Positions 10,913 through 20,846 of a stretch of 64,000 nucleotides of DNA are shown piece by piece. This DNA is from Cristatella mucedo. Taxonomy: Eukaryota > Bryozoa > Phylactolaemata > Cristatellidae. The notes below the pieces were generated by a model. That model was not told where the DNA came from and did no database searches. It saw nothing but the letters and a program-made list of their open reading frames with translations. Both the position numbers and the translations under genes were made by a program. Position 1 is the first letter of the stretch. Every line of letters starts with the position of its first letter. The stretch spans positions 1 through 64,000 of the forward strand of contig WPIO01000046.1 of assembly GCA_009760855.2 (NCBI GenBank). The letters run 5' to 3'.

Positions 10913-12235
10913 AAAACCGCAGTTGCTCAGTGCTCGATGCGGAAATTGCAGCTGTATCGCAGTTGGAATATGTCGCATGTTGTAATAGGGATGCCTGCTG
11001 GTCGGCGCGATCGGAGCGCTCAGCATGGGAAAGCCCATTCGCTATGCTAGGAAATTTGCTTGGTAAACCCGGAACGCCGTCTTCTGTAAGGCAGAATGAA
11101 AACCGCAGGTGCTTGACGCCTATTGTGTAAATGGCAGCTGTATCGCTGTTCGATTATGTAGGAAGGCTGGCTGGCCCAACCCGTTAGAGGTCATAGAGAC
11201 AAAGCGAAAACACGATCGCATGAAATTTCATTGTCTAATCTGGAATACTGTTCTCTATGATTTGAAATCAAAACTGACCTTGTGCGAAGCCTTTTGTGCA
11301 AATGGCAGCTGTGTGTTGCAGTTCAACTCTTTAAGGTTGCTACATGGGCTCATCTATCGGAGGCTATATAGCCTGAAATATATATATGATATATATATAT
11401 ATATATGATAAATATATGATATATATATATATATGAGATATATATATAACTTGAGAACTCACAATCGTAGTCGCGTGAAATTCGGTCGGTTAACCTGGAA
11501 TACTGCGCTCTATCATTAGAAATCAATGCAGTGTTTTGCGAAGTTTTTTTTGGAAATGGAAGCTTTATTGCCGTTCGAATGTTTTGGGCTGTCTTCTCAA
11601 CCGGACCAATAGAGGCTGCAGCACGAGAATGGGCAGTGTGGCGCACTTGGATGACATTTATTGGGTAAACCAGGAACACTGCTTTCTACAATGTGCAATC
11701 AAAACTTCGCTTGCGAAACGCTTACTGTGAAAATCGTAGCTGTGTCGCAGTTTAATTCTGTAGGGCTGCCATCTGGGCCGGGCCACAGGAAGCCATAGCA
11801 TTAAAAAGGTGAAAGCTCAATGGCGTGAAATCTGGTGGGTATACATGGAATGCTGCCATCTATAATTTGGGAATCAAAGCACAGTTGTGCGAAGCTTTTA
11901 GCGAAAAAGGCAGCTTCAATGTAACAAATTTTTTAGCTGCCGTTTGGGCAGGGCCATCGGAGGCCATAGCATGAGAACACACGAGAAAAATCCCGTCAAT
12001 TTCGGTGGCGTAAACTTGGCATATTGTCCTCTATAGTTTAAAATCAAAACCGCAGTTTCGTGAAGATTTTTTAGAAATGACAGCTTTATTGCCTTGGGAA
12101 AGTCTAAGTAGGCTGTATGACCCGGGCCATGTGAGACCATAGCGCGATAACGTGCCAGCGCAATTGCATCGAATTTAGTGAGTAAATCCGTAACATCATT
12201 CTCTTTAATTTGGAATCAAAACCGCAACATTCTGA
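10913..12235 (+). repeat. ~170-bp satellite-like array, forward arm (right part)
   Basis: Landmark GGAATCAAAACCGCAG or variants at about 10,914, 11,095, 11,264, 11,519, 11,697, 11,871, 12,042 and 12,212. Intervals are 169-181 bp except 11,264-11,519, which contains a TA microsatellite. Monomers share GGCAGCTGTATCGCAGTT, GGCCATAGC and TGGGTAAACCTGGAATAC. No coding capacity. Confidence 0.8.
11378..11450. repeat. (TA)n microsatellite inside the satellite array
   Basis: Runs of TATATA broken by GATA and GAGATA; it accounts for the one over-long monomer interval. Confidence 0.95.
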
Positions 12236-12529
12236 CGTTTATTGCAGCTGTATTGCAGAATGTCGTAGCAATAAATCCTAGGACCAGAATGTATGGGCTC
12301 AAAATATATTTAAAAGCTGGCATGAATTATAATGTGCTTTGACATACACGATTTGTGTATTTTCTCTAATAAAATACTCTAATTATGAAAATCTCTTTAA
12401 AAAATTATTTTCTGAGCTCTTTAGTCGGTGCTTACTTTTGTCTTGCGGGCTTTTTCGGGTTACCTCATTGTATAGCACCTTAAAGAGAACTTATTTATAT
12501 TTATTTTAATCTCTACGTAGCTGGTAGAT

Positions 12530-12690
12530 TGTGCCTTCAGCTCCTGAGTTCCCAAAGCCTGGAATGCACTGCCGACCGACATCACGACATTGCCTGACTT
12601 GACGACGAAATTGAAAGCTATGCTAAAATCTCACTGACTCTGCATAGCTAATACTGCATCCAACGATTCGCCCTGTCTGTACTAGCGGGC
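12530..12690 (+). mobile_element. Old LINE ORF2 C-terminal fragment
   Basis: A frame encodes VPKAWNALPT, DITT and LPDLTTKLK, corresponding to the LINE-A C-terminal segment SPKAWNSLPT...SPDLTTFKRN. It is strongly diverged. Just upstream (12,467-12,528) a split tail-like sequence (TAGCACCTTAAAGAGAACT ... AATCTCTACG) may be a separate minus-strand tail relic. Confidence 0.6.
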
Positions 12691-13195
12691 GATGCAAGCT
12701 TTCAAGTTACTGTAATTTGTCAACTGACATTGTAACGCCGAAGGCTCGGCGGAGGAGGCGTACCCTGCCGCTGACCAAGCGTCATAGGCCACCGTCGAAG
12801 TCGAGTAAGAGTTTCGCGTCTACGTGCAATAAGCGGGTCACCTCGCCTACGGCTTTCCTGGCGCCAACCTACACACCGTTACTACGGGATCGTGAGCTCG
12901 CGGCGTTAATTGGAAATAGACACACGCACGAGTAAGCTTTATTCGCAAGCGCACAGTGTCGCTGCGCGTCCAGTTCAGTTTAATCCCCCACACTCCTCGC
13001 CAGCTCTCGCTGAGACAGGCGCTCTAACGGGGGAGAATAGCGTCCCCGTACTTACTTAGGCCACCTGCGTCTACACTGGCGAGCGACCCAAATAGAGGGA
13101 GGGCCCGAACAACCGGCTAACTCTTACGGGGGAAAATACCTCGTCGTTCTCGGTAGCCTTGGTCGTCCTATTCTGGAGAGCGACGCAAATACGGG

Positions 13196-13385
13196 CCGCG
13201 GTAGCCCGGGAGGTAAGCTGCTCGCTCTTTACGACCCAGGTCGTGGGTTCAAATCCTGCAGTTGAACTGCCGCAGGCGATCCTTTATTGCCGAGTGCAAG
13301 CGGCAGCGATAGCCGTAACGGCTCTTCTGCCGCTATGAGATAAGGCTGTGTAAATCAGCTGAAGTAAATAAGGAACAAATAAATA
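13196..13385 (+). mobile_element. SINE-A copy, diverged
   Basis: A box GTAGCCCGGGAGGTAAG, B box GGTTCAAATCC, body CAAGCGGCAGCGATAGCCG, ending GGCTGTGTAAATCAGCTG and an AAATAAAT tail. Confidence 0.82.
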
Positions 13386-13605
13386 GACGCAGGGACGCGG
13401 ACAACCAGGTTCGCGATTGGCGACGTCGGTTCAGGCGGGCAGCGGCTTGCATACAAAAGCGTCCGTCGCTTCGCCGGAACCGGAACTCCTGAATTCCGGC
13501 GAACTGGGATTCATCTTACAGCTTACGCGAAGTGGGTTGCTTAGCCTACGTAGACACTCCCTGCTTCTACTTCCGCTCGCGGGACTGTGGGTAGCCCTAA
13601 TACTA

Positions 13606-13876
13606 CTCTTCTACTCTCCTACTGCCGACTATGGCAGATCCTTTTCAGCGGTCCTGAGCTGCTACTTCTATGCTACTCACTACCTCAACTGCTCTCCTGA
13701 CTCTGCTATGCTTCCCACTTTCTCTTTGTTGCGTGAGACGAAGTCTGTTGGCTACCGAATGCGTACCGAAAGCCGCTTAGGCTGTGAGTGCGCTATGCAA
13801 AACTCTCCTGCGTAACACCCACATGGTCTTTATGACTTTGTGGAGTTACAGACGGAGATACATTACATTACATTAC
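13606..13876 (+). mobile_element. LINE-B 3' end
   Basis: Encodes the conserved C-terminal segment (ADYGRSFSAVL, YFYATHYLNCSPDSAMLPTF, VGYRMRTESRLGCEC) and ends with ACAGACGGAGATACATTACATTACATTA, split here as GGAGATA followed by (CATTA)n. 5'-truncated at about 13,606. The coding frame ends with a TAA at 13,813-13,815. Confidence 0.85.
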
Positions 13877-14721
13877 CTCCTCAAAGCGCCGCTTCCCTAC
13901 GCCGCCGGGACCACGCGCGCGCGTGCGCGCACACGCACGAGCAAAGTGCGCGCTACGGGCACGCCGGTGCGAACGCACTCGGTGGCGCATCCCGCGGGAT
14001 TCTCGCGGCGGTGACGGCGCTCGCTCTCGCTGTCCCGCGGGATGCGGCCAATCGCCGGCGTGAGCTGCCCGCCCACCTCATTCACTCTAAACGCAGAAAC
14101 GAGTCCGGCAACTGTCGGACGGCTGGCGGCTGCGGCGAGCGGCGGCGACCTCCAGCAAGCGTCGCCCTACTCTAGAATAGCTGGCCGCTACAAAAGGGTG
14201 GGCAGGTTGGAGCTTAGTGACAATGTGCCCGGCGCCGCGGATTGCTACGGTAAGGAATTGCTACCGTCGCCCATCGAGAAACCCGTTTCCGGCTTGGATG
14301 CCCAAAGGTTGCCACAAATTCTTTTCGGACTGAGTTATGGCCGAAATTGACAGGCAAGCCGACATCGATCAGCAGCTCCTGCGGAGAGCCGGCCAAAGTG
14401 ACTGGCACAAGTACCGCAGCCGGGGGCAGTTCTGGCCCCTCCTATCTCACCGCACTGCTTCTCGAAGACAAAGGTGTTTTTTTTTTAGCAGAGCGCTTCA
14501 CTAAAATTAAGCCCGGCTGGTGCTGTGCGACGTCATATCCTCACTTTGTAGCCAACGCGACGTGCCCGTAACGCGTAGGTTCTCACAGGACGCTCTGCCG
14601 ACGTATTTTTATTATTATAACTTACGTCGCACACACCAAGAATACCTGCAGATCGCGTGCAACGTGCGATTGGTTTGTATATCGTAGCGGCAGATACGGG
14701 TGCATTCGCCTGCTCGGCTAA

Positions 14722-14878
14722 GCGCCGCGGTGGTAGCCCAAGGTGCTCGCTCCTCACGGCCGAGGTCACGCGTTCGATTCCTGCGGTGGGCGATCCTTTG
14801 TAGCCAACTGCAAGCGACGGCGATGGCCATCGAGGATAATCTGCCGCTATACAAACGAGGCTAAGAAATCAGCTAATA
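14722..14878 (+). mobile_element. SINE-A copy, diverged
   Basis: Head with GTAGCCCAAGGTGCTCGC, B box CGTTCGATTCC, then CTGCGGTGGGCGATCC, the CAAGCGACGGCGATGGCC body and GGCTAAGAAATCAGCTAA terminus. CpG-rich version of the family. Confidence 0.82.
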
Positions 14879-15010
14879 CAATGTAGTCTGTCGTTCGCCG
14901 CATAAATCAAAGTTCGGCCAGCGTAGCGCGGCTGCATTTTTGATGATGTATCTTCATCTGTACGTACCTGTAGTAGCGTATCGCCAGCTTGACGGAAATA
15001 TTGCGACACA

Positions 15011-15023
15011 GAATATATAAATG

Positions 15024-15090
<67 letters not shown>
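15011..15090. repeat. (TA)n microsatellite seeded by a SINE-B-like end
   Basis: ATATAAATGAATTATATATA at its left edge matches the end of SINE-B (compare 6,661-6,680), suggesting the roughly 65-bp TA run grew from a SINE-B tail whose body is lost. Confidence 0.85.
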
Positions 15091-15093
<3 letters not shown>

Positions 15094-15489
15094 CGACGGA
15101 CGGACGCCACTGCCTGTGGACGGCGAGCGTAAAGGAAGCCCGCGTCGGAGCGCGCCGTTTCTATCGAGGCGCAGCGCGAGCGCTCAGGCAGCGCGGGTAA
15201 CGGCGTGCGCCTCGGCATTACGCCTACGCGTCAAAGTGTCAGGTCAGCACTTCGGCCGCAAAGATAAGAGTGCCAGTCAGTGCAATGTCGAGAATAGCGG
15301 GGGGGGTGCGGGGGAGGTGTGTCAGCCAGCGCTATGGTCAGCTCCCCGACTTGCGACGGTTCGACACGCGAAAAAAAATCGAAAACAATCTTTACCTACG
15401 AAAACTTTCAAAATCCGCGCGCAGTCAGTAGATTTGGCAACGGCGCAAACAATAAGGAGAAAACGATGTCTGACAGCTACGAAATGTAA

Positions 15490-16213
15490 TGTATCGTATC
15501 TACGTCTGTAACTCCACAGAGCCACGAACACTGTGTGGGCGTTAACGCCGGAAAATTGTGTATGGCGCACTCACAGCCTAAGTGGCTTTCGGTAACCATT
15601 CGGTAGCCAACGGACTTCATCTCGCGCGACAAAGCGAAAGTGAGAAGCATGGCTGAGTCAGGAGAGCAGCTGGGGTAGTTAGTAGCGTGGACGTAGCAGC
15701 TCAGGACCGCTGCAAAGGATGTGCCATAGTCGGCAGCAGGAGAGTAACCATTGTTGCGTAAGAATTGCGGAAGTGAGCTCAACAGTCTAGGCCCTGCAGA
15801 GCTAAAGCTTCTGTCACCAACGGTCTTTAAGCGAAAGAACTGAGCAGCAAATTTATTGTCCACATAGGACCAGAGGGTGCGAAGAGGCTGAAACTGGTGC
15901 AGCAGTTCTGCTAGGTACAATAATAATAATGATACACTTGATAAGGCACCCTAAGAGAGCTCAATCTCTTTCTATGCGCTTTACATTTGCCGCAAAGGAA
16001 ACACGATCGAGTGGTGAATGGTATCATGCTTGATAAGCAACATGAATAACATGATTTAGGGTGACTTGCACATGGTCAGCATGCAAGTGTGGATAGTGGC
16101 AGAATACAGCTGTGTCAGCACGTATAAGCACATAAAGAACGAATCACAGGGACCCACAAAATGCTGTCATAAATAGTATGAAGGAGCCAAGCAGTGGTGG
16201 GCCTTGTGGGTCC
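15490..16213 (-). mobile_element. LINE-B 3' portion, interrupted by LINE-A
   Basis: A minus-strand frame (15,920-15,477) encodes the LINE-B C-terminus: YLAELLHQ, FRLKTVGDRSFSSAGPRL, then the family-specific segment ending near HNFPA. LINE-B similarity runs to about 15,917, is broken by 260 bp of LINE-A, and resumes at about 16,178 with GAAGGAGCCAAGCAGTGG, which matches 47,402-47,419. Confidence 0.85.
15918..16177 (-). mobile_element. LINE-A 3' UTR and tail nested in LINE-B
   Basis: Starts with AATAATAATAATG, then the hairpin in reverse orientation (somewhat mutated: AAGGCACCCTAAGAGAGC) and the 3' UTR up to GACCCACAAAATGCTGTC. The flanking LINE-B sequence joins across the gap, showing insertion after LINE-B was in place. 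Confidence 0.88.
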
Positions 16214-16394
16214 GTGCATTGAGGGGGATACTGATGGCTCTCTCTCTCTCTCTCTTTCTCTTGCTTGCGTGACTTTCTAGAGGCAATGCTATGGAAATAC
16301 TCGAGATTATGGTACGTAAATACAATCTTGTTCCCTTATTCCCATTTATCTCTGGAAGAGAATCCGTCATTATCAAACTATCGCGAGTACATCC

Positions 16395-16470
16395 CGTGAA
16401 GCGACTAGAAAGAGATTGAGTTCTCTGATGGCGCCTTATCAAGTGTATTATTATCATTATTAATATTATC
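16395..16470 (+). mobile_element. LINE-A hairpin tail
   Basis: GAAGCGACTAGAAAGAGATT, loop and TTCTCTGATGGCGCCTTATC followed by ATTATTATC. Almost only the hairpin is present. It abuts the SINE-B at 16,488. Confidence 0.82.
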
Positions 16471-16487
16471 CCTCTTTTGATGCCGGG

Positions 16488-16640
16488 CTGGTTCGGCATA
16501 GCGATTAAGGTGCTCGTCCCGATCAAGGTCTGGTCGAGGTCGTGGGCTCGAGCCGCGTGGCAAATGTAAAGCTCCTGAATAGAGAGTACTTTCTATTAGG
16601 ACGCTTTACAAATTATTTATATTATATATATTATTATATT
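16488..16640 (+). mobile_element. SINE-B copy
   Basis: Head GGTTCGGCATAGCGATTAAGG, shown here as GGTTCGGCATAGCGATTAAG, B box GGGCTCGAGCC, then a mutated hairpin (AAGCTCCTGAATAGAGAG ... ATTAGGACGCTTTAC) and a TATATATTATTATA end. Confidence 0.83.
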
Positions 16641-17125
16641 GTAGAGCAGCAGCTGTATGCGATCATAGTCGTGCAGCTGACGTCAAAGTCGTGCCGCTGA
16701 CGTCGGCAATATCGTTCGCTGTCGATTCCCGCATTTGCCTAGAGCTTGTGCAAAGGTTCTCCACCAGAGCGACCTCTTTCGGCGACGCCGTTGTACGGAG
16801 CATTGGGTTTCGCTTTCTGACTTGCAGCGGCTGCTGGGGCCATAGCGGAAATGATCCCTCTGATGAGAGCGGCTACGTATTTTGCATTGAAAGAGTACTC
16901 TAGCAATCGGCCCTTTTTGACAACCCAAACAAGCGGTCTCGTCCGCTAGAGAGCCTTATTCAGTTAACGATCAAGATATCGAGGGAGCTGTGCAAACACA
17001 TTATTATTATTATTATATCGTGCAGATCCGAAGCGTCTGTCGCAGCTCTGGCCCGCCCTAACCTGGAAGAAATCTGTCCACACTGTAACGGTTGCTCGGG
17101 TGTTGGAGGTAGTAATCTTACTATC

Positions 17126-17270
17126 GCGCATGTTATTCATGTTGTTTATCAAGCATGATATTACTCACCATTCAATTGTGTTTCCCTTTGCAGCAGATGT
17201 AAAGCGCCTAGAAAGAGATTGAGTTCTCTGAGAGCGCTTTATCAAGTGCGTTACTATTATTATTATTATC
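17126..17270 (+). mobile_element. LINE-A 3' UTR and tail
   Basis: Begins TTATTCATGTTGTTTATCAA, includes TTTCCCTTTGCAGCAGATGT and an intact hairpin (AAAGCGCC ... AGCGCTTT), and ends (ATT)n. About 145 bp, extreme 5' truncation. Confidence 0.9.
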
Positions 17271-17523
17271 GCGCATTATGTTCTGCTGGCGCTTTAGGAG
17301 ACTAATCGATAGCACACAGTTCGGCTACGGCTAGCTAGCTTAATGGCGTCGTCCGAGAGAGCTCCACTCTGAGCGGAACCTTCGCTCGCCGCCTAGTCCT
17401 GGCGGAGCTGTAAAACTATTAATTGAGCCTCACACTCGACTATTCGTCTCGCTAACCGAGAGACTCGTCGGCTGCTAAGCACGTGTTGGTCGGCACACGC
17501 CAGCAGCCTAAGCTGCTGGTAGC

Positions 17524-17904
17524 GTGGCCGTTGGTGAGCAATCCTACGATGCCGAACGGCGCCGAACGCGCGCCACCAGGAGGAAAGTGAAGCGAAGCGA
17601 GTGCGTAAAGCGCGAACAGGACACGCAATCGGCAGACGCCGAGATCGGACGCTTCGCGCGCGGACTCGATGCGGCGGCGGCGGCGGCGGCGGCGGCGACG
17701 ATGCGTCCAGTTTTTCCAAAGTTCGCGGCCAGAGATGCGCTCGCGCTAAAATGTGCGCAGGACGCAGCGAGAGAAGCGGAGAAAGAGGCGACGCAGTTCA
17801 GCCAAAGCAGCGAGTCCGAGGGCAGCGAAACCGGCGGACTTTCAGTAGCCCTAGGAGAACCGCCCCCCCCGTCGCCGTCGCCGTCGCTGCCGATGCGCCA
17901 ATGA
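17524..17904 (+). CDS. Weak candidate coding frame, unknown
   Basis: A 126-codon open frame in GC-rich DNA. The first ATG is at 17,701 after an alanine run made by a (GCG)n tract; after it come FPKFAARDALALKCAQDA, an acidic serine-rich stretch (SSESEGSETGG) and a proline-rich end. The frame runs out where a SINE-A relic begins. No family recognised; the minus strand is also open, so it may be chance. A 5' exon of a host gene is the alternative. Confidence 0.2.
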   Translation: MAVGEQSYDAERRRTRATRRKVKRSECVKREQDTQSADAEIGRFARGLDAAAAAAAAATMRPVFPKFAARDALALKCAQDAAREAEKEATQFSQSSESEGSETGGLSVALGEPPPPSPSPSLPMRQ

Positions 17905-17911
17905 GAAGAGA

Positions 17912-17990
17912 CCGGCTTATTTGTCAGCCTCGTCTGCATAGCGGCGGAGGAGCGCTCAGCGGCTCTCGCCGGCGCTCGCGGTTGGCCAGC
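17912..17990 (-). mobile_element. SINE-A 3' fragment
   Basis: Minus strand ends with AGCGGCTCTCGCC...CGCTATGCAGACGAGGCTGA-type sequence, matching the SINE-A 3' half (compare 14,800-14,870). GC-rich and degraded, no head. Confidence 0.6.
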
Positions 17991-17992
17991 GT

Positions 17993-18031
17993 GGAGTCGC
18001 TTACTTCAGGATTGCTGAAGTAAGCGACTCC
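17993..18031. repeat. Perfect 17-bp inverted repeat with 5-nt loop
   Basis: Left arm 17,993-18,009 (GGAGTCGCTTACTTCAG) and right arm 18,015-18,031 are exact reverse complements around GATTG. It has no T-run after it and fits no transposon end seen here. Confidence 0.92.
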
Positions 18032-19316
18032 GCGCTCCGTGAAGAGCGAGCACCTTGCCTGCTGCTGCGCTATGGCGGCTCAGCGCGAACCGCTTCGACA
18101 ACGTACCACGGCGGGGGTTCGTCGCTGATCGACGGCGGGGGAAAATACGCTCAGCATTCTCCGATATACCGACAGTCTTCTCCGTGACGTCAAAGGTGAG
18201 CAAAAAAAGCCTGCCCCGCTCTGTGGTGCGCAAAAATCGAGGCGACTCGCGTGGAGGCTCGGCGATTTCGGTGCAGCGAGTCGGATTCGAGCTCAGTCAG
18301 CGAGCTACACACGGTACGGTTTACGTGCGCTCCGAGTAGAGAGCAGAGCTTTTCATCTCTGACGTCAGCTGACGAGCGGTGCTCTGGCAATCAATCGTCC
18401 GAGCTCCTCGGTCCACTTCGAAGCGTAAGAGATGCCGCAAACGTCCGAGTCGAGCTCTACGGATTAGTAGCGAGTAAAAGACGGATTGCTCCATGGGTAT
18501 ATCGGCTTTGCAGGCTTTGCTTGCGAAGCAGAGGCGGCCACTCGCGCGATGCGGGATAGCACTGCGCCCATCGTCGCCCACTCCTGCATCGAGCGCTTTC
18601 GCGGAAGCGGAGCGGACGACATCGTAGGTACAGCGTGCCCTGTGAAGGTGAAGGCCACATTTTCACGTGACCTCTTTGGTGAGAAAGCAACTTCCCAATT
18701 TCAAAAATTTAAGTATTTTAATGAGCACCCTTCGCAATTATTAGTCTTTTGTATGAAGATATTATTCGTTTCTACAGCCTGCTCCTCCGAAGCCGTTAAA
18801 ATAATTAAATGCAATCTTAAACATGATCGAGAGTCGGACGCACTACACGAAGTGCGCTTCGTGATTAAAGAAGGCCGACATAGGAGCCTTCAAGGAGTAC
18901 ATAGAGCTGCAAGTACATAACATTGATAATAATGCTTCGTTTGTGGAATGTCAAAAATAATTTAATTTGTCATCTCTGTAGGTTTACAATACCCAATGAG
19001 AGAATCAACATCAAAGTGCTATTGACGTGCACGGTATCGTGGATGCAAAAGCAAACAAATATATCGAGTTTATGCCAGCTTGAAAAAGCAATCCTGAGTA
19101 CACTCACGGCCACCGCTTAGTAAAACATCTGGCCAATATCATGCATTAAATTGGGCCCGCATATGCACGCAACGCCCACGCCAGAGCAAATGAATACAGA
19201 CAAGTTCACTGGGGCGAGGGAAAATCTTACCGGAACCGTTGCTTCCTTATGTGGGTCGAAATTATTCAAGTTCATTTATTGCAGGTGGTGAACCTAGCCG
19301 GACGCGAGTTTCAGAC
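18032..19316. other. GC-rich to AT-rich transition, no gene recognised
   Basis: A 144-codon frame at 18,486-18,920 (plus) crosses the composition boundary and encodes nothing I recognise. The segment 18,690-19,130 is AT-rich. No repeat family detected. Confidence 0.4.
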
Positions 19317-19624
19317 TGTAGTTTGGTTCATACATCAGAGAGCCAGCCGATGAACAACGCCAACGGTTTATTGCACAAAGCACGGAGCCGCAAGACGCAC
19401 GACTGCCTTCGCCTCCTTCTCCCACTCGAGTCTCATCTCCTCGCCTCCGGCTGTCCATTGGCCAACCCCGATGGTGAATCCACCATCTGTTCACCAGCGG
19501 GTTATCGGCCTGTGTCAACGCCTCATTAGAAGTGGACCACAGCTGTGCACAGGCCCTAGTCAAGGATGCTCCCACTAGCTGTTGAGGAAAGGAGCGGTAC
19601 CAGCCCGAATGCAATCGAGCTACA
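19317..19624 (-). repeat. 3' LTR of the gag-only element
   Basis: About 308 bp. Its terminal TGTAG and CTACA form the usual short inverted repeat. AATAAA at 19,367-19,372 on the minus strand. Relative to the other LTR it carries an extra CCACCAT-like 7-bp segment after GGTGAATC and a rearranged pyrimidine-rich stretch. Confidence 0.9.
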
Positions 19625-19723
19625 CGCCCCCTTGACCGTAAGGTCACAAGTTTGTAGAACCAACGCATGTAGCTGCAATGTACAGGGCAGCATTGAGCGA
19701 GCCAAGCCTCTACAAATGCGACA

Positions 19724-20227
19724 CTACAAATGCAGTGCCGTATCGGCATGGCAGCCAGCATCAATAGCTGACCCCACAGGCAGGCTGGCTACCTTACAGC
19801 TGCTCGAAGGAGGCGTGCTGGTGCACGGCCTTTCGCGACCAATCCGCAACGTGATCCACCGGCCATCGTCGCCGAGCTGACGTCCACAGCCACCGTTTTT
19901 CTGACCTCGGCTGCCGTCGCTCCATCCGGTTCTGCCGCCGCGTCTCCGACATCCGGCAGCTGCTTCTTCGGCCTGTACAGCCTCTCCAACCTTCACAGTC
20001 TCTCCGTCCCGAGCTGACTCCCCGTGCTGCACAGACTCTCCGGCCTGTGCGGCCTCTTCGGTCTGCCCAGTCTCTGCGGCCAGCACAGACTCTCCTTCAT
20101 GGACAGTCTTGCCGTCCTGTGCAGACTCTTCGGTCTGCACACACTCTCCGGCCTGCGCCGCGTCATAGCCCACCGGCTGGTCGCAGTCCAACGTCACCTT
20201 CATGGATTGCACTCCATCGCAGGCCAA
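19724..20227 (-). CDS. Second, repetitive ORF of the LTR element
   Basis: 167 codons, overlapping the gag end by 28 bp in a different frame. Residues about 25-90 are degenerate repeats of the type AQAGESVQ and DGETV, made by 18-27-bp repeats such as GGAGAGTCTGTGC on the minus strand. It is followed by a Gly/Arg-rich part and a C-terminal IDAGCHADTAL stretch. It could be a gag C-terminal extension reached by frameshifting or a degenerate remnant; no enzyme motif is convincing. Confidence 0.4.
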   Translation of the reverse strand: MACDGVQSMKVTLDCDQPVGYDAAQAGECVQTEESAQDGKTVHEGESVLAAETGQTEEAAQAGESVQHGESARDGETVKVGEAVQAEEAAAGCRRRGGRTGWSDGSRGQKNGGCGRQLGDDGRWITLRIGRERPCTSTPPSSSCKVASLPVGSAIDAGCHADTALHL

Positions 20228-20832
20228 TGCCTGTCACGGGCGCCGCCGCCTTCCTCGCGGGCGCCGCCGCCTTCCTCGCGGGCGCCGCCGCCTTCCTCGC
20301 GGGCGCCGCCGCCTTCCTCGCGGACGCCGCTGACTGTCGCCTCAGCCACACCGCTGACCGTTGCCTCGCACAACGCCGTTGCTTCGTCGAACACCATCGC
20401 AGCCTGATCAACAATTACCGCTTTGAGAGCCGTTGCTTGCCGCCACGGCGTGGCAGCCTGACAAACCTCTGTCGACCGGCAAACAGTCGGTGATCGCTGC
20501 TGCCGCTTCCGGTCGCTCCTGTCGGCCCTCTCAGTCCGACCAGCCTTTACCCGATCAGCGTGCAGTAATCGCGCTCTACCGGCCGGCGAGGTGAATGCCC
20601 TCACTAGGGCCTCACGAAGGTTGGCATAGTCATCATGAACTGCCTGCGGGAGCCTCGAGGCAAGCGTGAAGCCTTGCATCGCAAGGAGCAAAAACAAGTA
20701 CCACTCACTCGGTTCGCAGTCACTTTTCTTGATCTCCCTCTCGAAGTTCAGCAGCCAGCCAACGAAGTCTCCGAAGCCATCGAAGCCTAGGGACGCTGCA
20801 CAAGACATCTCCCAGGGCGTCATCGGCTCCAT
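20200..20832 (-). CDS. gag-like protein of the LTR element
   Basis: About 210 codons. The start chosen is the ATG at 20,832, only 14 bp inside the 5' LTR; the open frame continues upstream into the LTR without need. The N-terminal half resembles the capsid-type gag of Ty3/Gypsy-like elements: DFVGWLLNFEREI, then EWYLFLLLAMQGFTLASRLP, then YANLREALVRAFTS, matching the usual pattern of an aromatic-rich helix, a leucine/alanine helix and a final LREALxxAF helix. A basic linker follows, then four copies of the heptapeptide REEGGGA near the C-terminus. No zinc knuckle (CxxC...H...C) is visible. A conventional primer-binding site next to the LTR is not obvious because the ATG is so close. Assignment as gag is by pattern, not by search. 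Confidence 0.7.
   Translation of the reverse strand: MEPMTPWEMSCAASLGFDGFGDFVGWLLNFEREIKKSDCEPSEWYLFLLLAMQGFTLASRLPQAVHDDYANLREALVRAFTSPAGRARLLHADRVKAGRTERADRSDRKRQQRSPTVCRSTEVCQAATPWRQATALKAVIVDQAAMVFDEATALCEATVSGVAEATVSGVREEGGGAREEGGGAREEGGGAREEGGGARDRHWPAMECNP
20238..20321. repeat. Four perfect 21-bp tandem repeats inside gag
   Basis: Unit GGGCGCCGCCGCCTTCCTCG plus C, four times; in the minus-strand gag frame it encodes REEGGGA. The period is a multiple of three, so the frame is kept. Confidence 0.95.
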
Positions 20833-20846
20833 CCCACGAAATAGCT

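Noticed and set aside
19724-20227. Aspartic protease in the LTR element (IDAGCHADTAL)
   Set aside because: The D-(T/S)-G active-site triad is not present, and the surrounding pattern does not fit.
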